Of a stretch of DNA of 64,000 nucleotides, positions 55,012 through 64,000 are shown piece by piece. Source of the DNA: Jackrogersella multiformis (Eukaryota; Ascomycota; Sordariomycetes; Xylariales; Hypoxylaceae); contig CADCXD010000008.1 in NCBI GenBank assembly GCA_902806575.1, forward strand, positions 806,001 through 870,000. Direction: 5' to 3'. The stretch's first letter is position 1; each line of letters starts with the position of its first letter. The notes below the pieces were generated by a model. It was not told the DNA's origin. It ran no database searches and saw only the letters and a program-made list of their open reading frames with translations. A program made the translations under genes and the position numbers.

Positions 55012-57806
55012 ACTTTGATGGTCCTGACGGTGGTGCCTATGTGGGGTCTCAGGTACTAGTGTCTCAAGGTGCTACCCGAATGGTCGCATCTGATTCGGCC
55101 ATCTCTTTGGAGTTCGGCGCAGGAACGCGGTTTCCCCCACATCCATGGATCCATCATAGTGTACATACCTAGGACCTAGGTATCTGCAAACATTTACATA
55201 GTGCAGTACGATGTACGGAATAATGTACCGACCAAAGATATCTCTGGCTGTTTCCCTCCTAGATAAAGTTACATATACATCCATCCATCCCGACTGGAGA
55301 CGAGTGACACTGAATATATAAACTCTCGCTAAACAGTTCGTGTCGTCGCTGCTACCTTTCGACATCTGCCTAGGTATCTACGTAGGTACGTACGTACGTA
55401 CGATAAACTGTCCGATATAGGAGACTGTTCGAGACTTGGAACATTTACTTTCTTGACTTTACGTACCTAGGGGTACTACCTACCTAGGCTAGGTAGGTAT
55501 CAGATACACATGTATGGATAGATTGTCTTATCTCCATGAGCCCTATCTAGTCCTACATACCTACCTACCTAGGTACTTAATAAATACAGACTGCAGACTT
55601 AAAGATCTCCCTTTTCTAAAAGTTGCAGCTAAGATAAATAGTTCGATAATAGATCATCTATTAGTTGACGTCTAAGTCCCGACAACATTATTTGGGTAAG
55701 TTAATAATAGATAAACAAGATTGCTAATTTGACAATGCTATCAATATAAAGAAGGAGTTTCGCTCAAGGGATGTTTCTGAAATTCCAACTATTAACAGAT
55801 GACTTTAGAAGTCGCTTAAGCAAAAAGCACGCTACACTATCCAATCCATCCATCTCTATGATACTTATATCTCTAGATAGGCCTAAGTACGTTAGGTACC
55901 TAGCTATTCAATTTGAGGGTGCTTACATGCGCCATGTCGCCATCGAAATCTAACCGCCAAGCCTCCAGTTCACCAGCCCCTGAATCCTTGCAGCCGCGTG
56001 GACAGGACCTGAGGACCTGAGGACCCAACCCAAATGCGTGTCCCTTTCTTGCATCTTGTCTTGCAGTTTTCCAAGTTTGGGCAGCCCAAAATCCCGCCAC
56101 AAATCATCAACCTTGGATTTATTCGATGTGAAACTTCCAATCTGCATAATGTAGCTGTCGGCACATTTCTAGCTCTCCAATTTTCCAATCCCGCACCTCA
56201 TCACTTTCTTTGCCTATGCCATGAACACAGCTGACTCGCTGACTCGTAGCCAGGAATATATTATCTTCGTGGTAAGATTAATCTGGTCGGATAAAAAATC
56301 CAGCCCATCCCAGACAGGTCATAGGTACTATGTCGCTTGCCAAGTTAAACGCCTACATTGTGCATCTACATCATGCATCTTAAAGGGTGAATATTAATAC
56401 TGTAATCATGGCAAGAGCATCCAATACGTATCATCGTCGCCTATCAGTTCGCTTGTCCCTGATCAGCGCGTAGAAGCAATGGTAATTAAGGAACCACCAC
56501 GACTATGAGACGTGCTCTTGCTATAATCTTTCGTGGTTGAAGCTTATTAGCAAATGTCGGCAAATATTAAGAGACGAGAAGATCCTTCTAGTCAAGCTCC
56601 GGATACGTCGGGTCTCTGTCGCACAATCTGAGTCGTCTGCGTGGCCGTTTTCTGCAGACGCAGTGAACAACAAGCCACAAGCCAGTTCGGACAACCAGCA
56701 GCCCCGGGATTTTACTCCGGGCGCGATTGAAGCCATTTTGCAAAGATCAAAGATCAAATGCGAGTACTTAATCTACGTAGGTAGGTAGACGGATCTACCG
56801 GCAAAAACACCAATGCCGGCCCCTAATCGAACGATCTACGGTTATGAAAAGTCGATACCCCTATTGCCCCGTTCCAGTTTTTCTCTACCTAGGTAGACAG
56901 TATGTCATGTTTAAAAATAAACTGCCACGCTCGATTAGCGCATAGCACCTTATTTTCACCGCGCGATCTATTTCCACAGCCGCGCGCTCGGAGTTCAATT
57001 TCGCCATTATGGATGTCTTTAGGTCATCTTGGCGCCGGCGGCTAACATATGTTTCCCCCCCACGATGATGACGCTGATGACCCAATTTTGCTATAGAGAA
57101 CCTTACCTAGGCGTATCGCGTTCTTGAGCAGATCTGCGTTTGCTATCTAAGCAATTTTGCTCTTGGAGTCGTGGGGGGTAAAGTCTCGCCTACCCGAGTA
57201 CGCAGCTTAGATCACCAATCATCGCAAACGACCTTTAGCAAAGAGCCGTGAACTAATCTGGAGAGCGGTTACCTGCGATATGTAGTGCGACAATGTCTCG
57301 GTAACAGCTCCGACAACCCTCGGTTAGCCTAAATGGAGGATTAATGAATTAGCCGAAGCATACCTGCTTTTCCTTCGTCATGAACCATTTCAAGATCCAA
57401 GCCGTTAAGTAAGGTAGGTAATGCCTAGGTTGATGACGCCAGTCAGATCTACAATTCGATCTCCTCAAGTGGGTTGAGTATCGATGTCTTATTCTAACTT
57501 CATCGTTCCACGAGAACATTAGGCAGTTGATAATTATAATCCTCATAGTCCAAGTTAAAGATTATGTTTGAAATTCATGGTCACGGGGTTCAATTGAAAT
57601 CGCTATGTTTGGCCTCGAGCCATAACTCCTGCTCCCTTAGGAAAACAGACCTGGACTAAGACAACATTCCACGTTAGGTTGCGTATGATGAGATAGACAC
57701 TAACTATGATTGTCTGATTTTCTGTTGGAACTAGATCCCTAAGCTGTTAAGTATGTATAACCTACCTAGGTCCTAGGTAGGTAGTGTAGAGTAAAGAGAG
57801 TTAACA

Positions 57807-58381
57807 TCACGCAGTGGCGTTTCCATTCTCGTTCCCACTTCCACTTCCACGCCCATTTGGTTGCTCGTGCCTGATAGCAAACTGCTTGAGCATCTCGATG
57901 TCGACTTTACTTAGCGCACTATCCTCAGTAGCCTCAAGCTGGACCCGGGGAACGGCCGAGTTCGTAATACTGCCACTACAGTAGGCGTGATAGGCCTCGA
58001 GCCATCGGGCTGTGCACAGACACCATTTACAGCCTTCCTTAAGGCCGACGGAGCGTAGGTCGTTACCACGGGAGGCGGAGAAATCGAGAAACTCGTTGGT
58101 GACGACGGCGGCCACGGCGTGGTTTCCCAGGTCAAAGCCACCACCGGTGCGACAATAACCGTCGCGGAAGAAGCCGGTCATAGGCTCCTTGGAGAACAGG
58201 TTAAGAGGTTGCTTGAAGACTTAGAGCGATTATACCATGACAAGTTGTTAGTACTAGTACCGATATATAAAATATCAAAACCCGCAGGCCCGAATGTCAG
58301 CACGTCTTTGACTGCACAGTGTCTCGTAATTGCGGGGAGGCTAGATGAGTTGTAATATGCAGGTGCCTGGCTCCGTACCAT
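57807..58381 (-). CDS. DUF2237-family protein, 170 aa
   Basis: Small cytosolic protein of unknown biochemical role, conserved in bacteria and fungi. Two exons, 58381-58282 and 58219-57807, give 170 aa. The N-terminal LPAITRHCAVKDVLTFGP is followed by PLNLFSKEPMTGFFRDGYCRTGGGFDLGNHAVAAVVTNEFLDFSASRGNDL, then GLKEGCKWCLCTARWLEA and VPRVQLEATEDSAL...LKQFA, all hallmark blocks of DUF2237. Cys in CRTG and in CKWCLC are the conserved ones. The intron has a weak GTTTTG donor but a perfect TACTAAC branch point, so the exact donor is uncertain. The Gly/Asn-rich tail is low complexity. Confidence 0.82.
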
Positions 58382-59866
58382 TCAGAGGACGTGATCCCAG
58401 ATTTGATCCCAGGATTGAAGCCATGGTTCTTCGCTGACAAGTGGAGAGTGCGGCTCGTATGGACATGAGCTATGCCTATGCGAGAGTAACTAATGATAAT
58501 ACGACGGACTAGAGGGAAGGCGAATTTACTATAGTAGGTAAGTATGTGTTATTAACGGTGGAAAAATAAGAAGCTATTGAGATGGACCGAATTCGACTTG
58601 CTATGGCTGTTATGTGTAGTGTAATACACCATGTATGTGTGGTGTAATACATACCTCGGAAATTCTAGATGATATTAAATCTTGGATATACCAGTGGTCA
58701 TACACTAGTTGTAATGGGGTGGACTTCCAAGACTTATCCCATTTATTAATGAAAGTTGGGAGGTATGTATTCAGGGTATGTATTGTACGAAATAATCCCC
58801 CCATAATACTACATACACTACACTAGAATGATCCATGATATTTATTAGCAAATATGACATCATAAAGAAAGTACCTAGGTAAGTAATATGTGCAAATCTC
58901 ATAGGAAAGAGCAATTATTAGTGTCAAATGGCATTGCGATTTCATATGCATAAACATTCTTTTTTATGCAACTACATACTTAGTACTACCTAGGTATGTA
59001 TACCTAGGTACGTATCATTTCTACCTTGAGGGCCGCACTCTCGCGATTCTCTCGATTCAAATTTCCGCCGGTCGATGGAACATAGGCGATTATCGGTGAT
59101 CACACAAATATCATTCATGCTATCCGAACTGTGCCACACTCTATTACTATATGAATTCTCTACCTACCTGTATCAGTACGGATATACTGCCTACTTAGGT
59201 ATTAGAACAACAAATCTTTTGTAATAGCCTATTGACCACCTTTACTGCCTTACCACCTACACCCTACTATGTATGTGCACAGCTACAGTATCAGGGTAGT
59301 ATGAACACTATGTAGTACGGAAGGACGATTCAAATTATGACCTTCAGGGCTAGCCGTCGTAGAGCTAGCAGCCTGACAAAAGCAAGAGAACTGTTTACAC
59401 GCGTCGTTATGCAAGTTGACAGCTGTGGCTTATGATGCAGTGAGGTTCTACAACATCTCGTAACTATTACCCTTCAGCCCTTTTAACTACTCACACAATT
59501 ATATACTAACAAGTCAGAAGGATGTCATAGAGATCCGGCAGGAGAGCCAGATAGATGTGAACAAAATGAAGATTTGCACCGGTCCGACCGGCTGCTGGCT
59601 TGGATCATACAGAATCTGCCTGTCTGTCTGCAGAATCTGAGGGCTCCGTATGTACAAGTATTAACAAGTAACCAGTAATTCGATCTGCATCAATGTTATG
59701 CAGGTCAAGCAAAATGCAGGTAAGCAAATAAGCAAAGATTGCATGTAGGTACAGCCACCGCAAATCTTGGCCGGCCTTTACCTACACTACTGCTGCTAGA
59801 TTCACATCGCAGTAGAGCGAGCAATACGTTTTCTCGGATTCTTCTTAAGCTTACGGGTCGATAACG

Positions 59867-59897
59867 TATCATGATATCATGGTATCATGGTATCATA
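59867..59897. repeat. Tandem GGTATCAT repeat
   Basis: About four degenerate 8-9-nt units around TATCATG. A short microsatellite in noncoding DNA. Confidence 0.65.
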
Positions 59898-60856
59898 GCT
59901 GAAGAGCTGCCAACTAACACTCCTTACTAGTGTAGTGTAGTGAAAACCTCGAACTGGTTATTTTCTATTCTGAAAGGAATTTATTCTTACGTGTACCTGT
60001 ACAGGATAATAACGACGTCTGTTCGGCACCACCTGGATCGGCTGGCCAGCCGAGATCTGGATTCGACTGCTACGTAGCATCTCTTCGGCCACAAAGAAAT
60101 AGTAAAGAACAAGATTCTAAAGACGATCACATAAAGATTTTCACAAGTTGCACACGAAGCTGTTTTGACTACTGCATAGTTAGTTGAAGTCTTCATGCAA
60201 GTCCCACAGTTTTAAGAGGATATCACTCCGTTCGGGCATATCATTTCTAATGAACGGCATATTACCTCCTAGGTATGTATACATATATCGTATTCGATTG
60301 GAAATTAGGGGTTTCTAATTTTGGCTACTTTACTGGTAGATGTGCGCTAACGATACTCTGGGTCGGCTTCGTGGCCGTCCACGATAGCCAATCATTCTCT
60401 ATACCTTTCCAAATCCGGCAGTTAGGTAACAGTACATTCGGCGTTACGACCGACTTCCCAGCGGCTGGGGGCATTGGTAAACAGTAAATTCCGCAAAAAT
60501 GCCATGCAACCCTATGCATGATCCCCACCAATCGCCGTTTGAGCTTTCACCCATCTCTATTCACTTCCTCGTGTCCCTGTCGTATTGGAATTATGAAAGC
60601 TAACGATTTGCGCCAGCCTCAACGTCAGCCCACTTCACCGTCTCTGCGGAGACGATAGGTGATGGATCGAGCTTTACGGAAGTTATGGGGCTGGCTTTGT
60701 CTATGGAACGTTGAGATTGACTGGTATCGATGCCCTAGCTGAGTGTTGCCCCTTGAGGCCCACCGCAGCGCGATGTCACTCTGCTCTATGTTCATACATA
60801 AAGAGTCCTTCCCAGCTCACATGTTCTTACTATCATCAGTCTCTAAGCAGCTCAGC

Positions 60857-60864
60857 CATATAAA
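60857..60864 (+). promoter_or_regulatory. TATA-like element CATATAAA
   Basis: Lies 131 nt upstream of the wall-protein ATG in otherwise C/T-rich promoter DNA, a usual distance for a fungal TATA box plus a 5' leader. Confidence 0.4.
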
Positions 60865-60987
60865 CTGTTGTCCAAGTCATTCGTTTCGCTTGTTCAACAT
60901 AGCTTGCCCGGTTTCTAGATCACTTCTTGTCACTCGCTAACCATATTTCTCTAATTATAATATTCTCTATTGTATCAGTTCTCTAAG

Positions 60988-63483
60988 ATGCGTGGAATAC
61001 TACTGAGCCTGGGGGCTCTCACCCTCGCTGGGTCAACCAGCGCGGAGGAGAAGCGCAACTACCCAACCTACCCGGAATATCCAAGCTATCCCACATACCC
61101 GGAGAGCTCGCCTTCCACCTTCGTGGTCCCGAGCTCGTCTTCGAAGGTCCTTAGCTCGACCTCGGTTGTGAGCGCAACGCCATCTACGTCGATCCCGTCT
61201 TACCCGACGATCCCAGCTGGTTCGTCGAGCTCCGAGGCCATCAGCTCTACCTCGTCTACCTTGGCTGTTAGCTCCAGCACAGTTTCTATCCCGGGGTACC
61301 CGACTATTCCCATCGGCACTTCCAGCTCCGAAGCGATCAGCTCAACCTTTTCTTCGTCAGTTGCCAGCTCTAGCACAATTTCCATCCCGTCTTACCCCAC
61401 GGGTCCTCTGAGCTCTTCGAGCTCTCTATCAACCTTTGGAACCTCGTCGACGGAGGCTGCCAGCTCCTCCAGCTCCATCTTCAGCTCTATCTTGAGCTCC
61501 AGCACGGAGTCGGTTCCGTCTTACCCCACTGGCCCGGCCAGCTTGTCCAGCTCCCTGTCTACCTTCGGTACCTCGTCCACGGAGGCTGTTAGCTCTAGCA
61601 CCGTGTCTATCCCGTCGTACCCCACGTACTCGGCTAGCTCTTCAACCGTCGAGTCTAGCAGCTTCGGAACTTCGTCTACTGCCGCTGTCAGCTCTAGCTC
61701 CAGCGCCAGCTCCACCTCCAGCTTGGCCTCAAGCTCGAGCTCTGTGACTGTTCCTGGGTACCCTACATACCCGGCAAGCTCGTCTGCTTCTTCATCTGAA
61801 GTCAGCTCTACTTCGTCTGCCAAGCCCAGCAGCAGCTTGTCGTCGACCAGCTCTGAGGTGACCTACCCGGCCAGCTCTTTCACGTCGACTTCCGCAACCG
61901 AGTTCACCACGTCAACCATCTACACGACTTCGGAGATCACCGTCACCTCGTGTGCCCCGAGCGTTACCAACTGCCCTGGTATCCCTCACGTGTCGACAGT
62001 GACCATTCCTTTGACCACAACTGTCTGCCCTGTGACTTCTGTTCCGGGTCACCCTGTGTCTACCTTCCCGGGTCTCCCTAGCACAGGTGTTTTCAGCTCC
62101 GTGTCCACCTTCCCGGGTCTTCCTAGTCCGTCAACTTCTGTCCCCGGCTACCCTGTGTCTACCTTCCCGGGTCTCCCTAGTACTGGTGTTTTCAGTTCCG
62201 CGTCAACCTTTCCGGGTCTCCCTAGTACTGGGACCGTGCCTACTGGTGTCCCTAGCAAGTCTACCTTCCCAGGTCTCCCTAGTCCGTCAACTTCTGTCCC
62301 TGGCTACCCGACTCTACCTCCTGTCGTCTCTACCTCGACACAGGTTCCTACTACGTCTCTTCCCATCGGCAGCTCCAGCAGTGTCAGCATCCCGGTTGTT
62401 TCTGCGTCTACGTATGTTCCCTCAACTGAGCTCACCACGTCGACTATCTACACGACTACTCAGTACACTGTTACCTCGTGCGCACCTTCTGTAACCAACT
62501 GCCCCGGCACCCCCCATGTCACCACCGAGACCATCTCCGTTGGTACTACCGTCTGCCCCGTCACATCCGTTCCCGGTTCAGTCCCGCCGACTCAGTACAC
62601 TGCCTCTACCGTCGTTGTCCCCAGCTCCAGCGCGGTTCCCAGCCTCAGCACTAGCACGGAATACCCGGCCACGAGCCCCAGCGTACCTGTATACCCCACC
62701 ATTCCCCAGGGACCCTCGTCGTCGACTACCGTTACCAAGTACCTCAGCACGACCGCTACTTCGACCACCACCCGCTTCACCACGTCAACTCTGTACTCTA
62801 CGACGGTCCGCAGCGCCACCTCGTGCGCACCCACCGAGTCGGGCTGTGCTGGCAAGCCGGTGACTGAAACCATCTCTGTTGGCACTACTGTCTGCCCCGT
62901 GACTGAGACCGAGTCGACCAAAACCTCCACTGTTCCTCCTCAACAGACGTACCCCGTAACCTCGACCGGAGTTACCAGCGCGACGCTCACCAAGCCGACC
63001 CCGTACCCAACTGAGACTCCGGGCTCGCCCCCCGCGCCGACTCCCGAGTCGTCCGAGGTGCCCCCTCCCAGCTACCCGAGCGGCGTCCCTAGTGTGTCGA
63101 CCTCGACATTCTACGTCACCTCGTCGTACACCATCAGCAAGTGCCCTCCCGGCTCCCCCAACTGCCCCATCGGCAGCGCCACCACCTCTGTCTACCCGAC
63201 CACATCCTGCATCACCTATAGCAGCTTGACCACTGTCGTCGTCCCGCCTTACCCCACCGGCGGCGTCAGCACCAACCCCGGCCCCGTCGGTAGCACCTAC
63301 GTCACGGTCCCCGTTCCCTCCGTCGGCACCGTCGTACCCATCCCAGTCGTGTCCACAGCCACTACCCCGGCTCCGGGCTCGCCGACCTCGGGCTACCCGT
63401 CCATCACCACCGCGGCCGCCGGCCGTGTGGAGCGTGGATTCGGCATCGCCGCTGCGGCCGCAGTCATCGTTGCCATGCTATAA
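60988..63483 (+). CDS. GPI-anchored Ser/Thr/Pro-rich cell-wall protein, 831 aa
   Basis: Mucin-like surface protein. Single exon from ATG 60988; the open frame above has no ATG. A signal peptide (MRGILLSLGALTLAGSTSA) is followed by a KR site and a YPTYPEYPSYPTYP stretch. Next come tandem Ser/Thr-rich repeats of about 40 aa containing SIPSYPTIP-GSSSSEAISS (about 61185-61640), then VSTFPGLPS repeats (62055-62290). Interspersed are three similar Cys modules of about 50 aa (61890-62045, 62420-62580, 62770-62910; TTSTIYTT-x-TVTSCAPS-x-NCPG...TTVCPVT) and a fourth divergent one (63090-63260). The C-terminus is a small-residue omega region and a hydrophobic tail (GIAAAAAVIVAML), a GPI signal. Heavy O-glycosylation is expected. 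Probable role is in the wall or adhesion; no catalytic domain is seen. Confidence 0.9.
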   Translation: MRGILLSLGALTLAGSTSAEEKRNYPTYPEYPSYPTYPESSPSTFVVPSSSSKVLSSTSVVSATPSTSIPSYPTIPAGSSSSEAISSTSSTLAVSSSTVSIPGYPTIPIGTSSSEAISSTFSSSVASSSTISIPSYPTGPLSSSSSLSTFGTSSTEAASSSSSIFSSILSSSTESVPSYPTGPASLSSSLSTFGTSSTEAVSSSTVSIPSYPTYSASSSTVESSSFGTSSTAAVSSSSSASSTSSLASSSSSVTVPGYPTYPASSSASSSEVSSTSSAKPSSSLSSTSSEVTYPASSFTSTSATEFTTSTIYTTSEITVTSCAPSVTNCPGIPHVSTVTIPLTTTVCPVTSVPGHPVSTFPGLPSTGVFSSVSTFPGLPSPSTSVPGYPVSTFPGLPSTGVFSSASTFPGLPSTGTVPTGVPSKSTFPGLPSPSTSVPGYPTLPPVVSTSTQVPTTSLPIGSSSSVSIPVVSASTYVPSTELTTSTIYTTTQYTVTSCAPSVTNCPGTPHVTTETISVGTTVCPVTSVPGSVPPTQYTASTVVVPSSSAVPSLSTSTEYPATSPSVPVYPTIPQGPSSSTTVTKYLSTTATSTTTRFTTSTLYSTTVRSATSCAPTESGCAGKPVTETISVGTTVCPVTETESTKTSTVPPQQTYPVTSTGVTSATLTKPTPYPTETPGSPPAPTPESSEVPPPSYPSGVPSVSTSTFYVTSSYTISKCPPGSPNCPIGSATTSVYPTTSCITYSSLTTVVVPPYPTGGVSTNPGPVGSTYVTVPVPSVGTVVPIPVVSTATTPAPGSPTSGYPSITTAAAGRVERGFGIAAAAAVIVAML

Positions 63484-64000
63484 GGCATAGTTATCTAGGT
63501 AACTAATTTGGGGAGTGGTTTAAGAAGGGTGGAGTTCGCTTCGATGGACGGGCATCTTGTGGTTTGCATATGCAGGGGCATGGGGATGAATACGGTTTAG
63601 AAGGGACACCAAAAGGGTTATGACATCTTTTTCATTAGTAATTTTAATTCACGACTTAGAACTTTTAGGATTCAGATATTCGAATACAATTTCGATTTCG
63701 CCGGACTCGGTTTGGTTTGCTGTTATGTGGTTCATATGTGTGATTTTTGAGTGACCTATAGTAAATTTGTGGTTCTCCCCGGAAATCATTCTCAGCCCTT
63801 CATCCATTGGCTACGTAGCCTAGGTACACTAGCTGTACCTGATCCTTTACGAACTGTGGACTTTATTCTTCAACTTTTGCTTATGTGTTGCCTACCTACC
63901 TAGGTAGATATCAAGCCTACGTCGACGGACAATACTTAAATAAGCCTGGGTATATTAATGATGTTAATCTCGCCAAAAAGTTTTATGATGTTGAACGATG
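63484..64000. other. 3' flank of the wall-protein gene
   Basis: AT-rich sequence after the wall-protein stop codon, with a CTACCTACCTAGGTAGA cluster at about 63891-63907. No gene was seen. Confidence 0.5.

Larger units (their letters stand above)
54138..57806. other. Gene-free intergenic region with tandem repeats
   Basis: About 3.7 kb upstream of the Sec7 gene. It contains tandem repeats at 54691-54740 and 54979-55011, an (ACGT)n run near 55386-55401 and several TACCTAGGTA clusters (55150-55180, 55476-55503, 55557-55576, 57760-57783). Short frames at 55900-56234 and 56521-56788 on both strands have no support. Confidence 0.45.
58382..60987. other. Gene-free intergenic region
   Basis: Divergent region of the DUF2237 gene (-) and the wall-protein gene (+), 2.6 kb. 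It includes a TATCATG-type tandem at 59867-59897, TACCTAGGTA clusters at about 58869-58882 and 58984-59012, and a TATA-like element at 60857-60864. No gene was seen. Confidence 0.5.

Noticed and set aside
62087..62863. Other-frame plus-strand frames inside the wall-protein gene
   Set aside because: Arise from repeated Ser/Thr/Pro codons read in other frames. The main frame has a signal peptide and GPI tail.

Overview
The window looks like nuclear DNA of a filamentous ascomycete, most likely a Sordariomycete. Genes are split by many short introns (about 50-100 nt) with GTRNGT-type donors and CTRAC/CTAAT-like branch points. The protein set is typical of moulds: VAO-type flavo-oxidase, fungal ascorbate-oxidase-type multicopper oxidase, P450, two MFS transporters, AIM24, a Sec7 ARF-GEF and a GPI-anchored Ser/Thr-rich wall protein. 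Intergenic DNA is AT-rich and peppered with palindromic TACCTAGGTA-type microrepeats. No operon, CRISPR, tRNA or rRNA was recognised. Species cannot be fixed from sequence reading alone. All exon boundaries below were worked out by hand from splice signals, reading phase and family similarity.

Left part (1-18.2 kb): a VAO/4-cresol-type FAD oxidase (893-3076, -) with an 11-nt microexon; a 181-aa unknown protein (4210-4755, +); a 72-aa SMP/LEA-like protein (5343-5621, -); a multicopper oxidase (7390-9533, -); a polyol/L-arabinitol 4-dehydrogenase-like zinc dehydrogenase (12143-13652, -); a gene-free stretch of about 4 kb; and a 176-aa unknown, possibly beta-trefoil protein (17659-18189, -). The oxidases and the polyol dehydrogenase suggest aromatic and plant-sugar metabolism, but nothing shows that they form one pathway.

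Middle part (18.4-40 kb): a 201-bp MITE-like inverted-repeat element; a P450 (-), a sugar-porter MFS (-) and a divergently transcribed DUF1479 dioxygenase-like gene (+), which may be a small metabolic cluster; a C2H2-like zinc-binding protein of unknown role (-); a kinesin-10/Kid-like motor with C-terminal helix-hairpin-helix (+); mitochondrial AIM24 (+); and a monocarboxylate-type MFS transporter (+).

Right part (40-64 kb): a possible 62-aa gene (+); a conserved fungal 226-aa protein (+); a PIP-kinase-fold protein (+); a three-domain CbxX/CfqX AAA+ protein (+) in which only the middle ATPase looks intact; a small membrane-protein reading frame without a visible start (+); a 1501-aa Sec7/PH protein (-); a DUF2237 protein (-); and an 831-aa GPI-anchored mucin-like wall protein (+). 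Gene-free stretches are listed individually.
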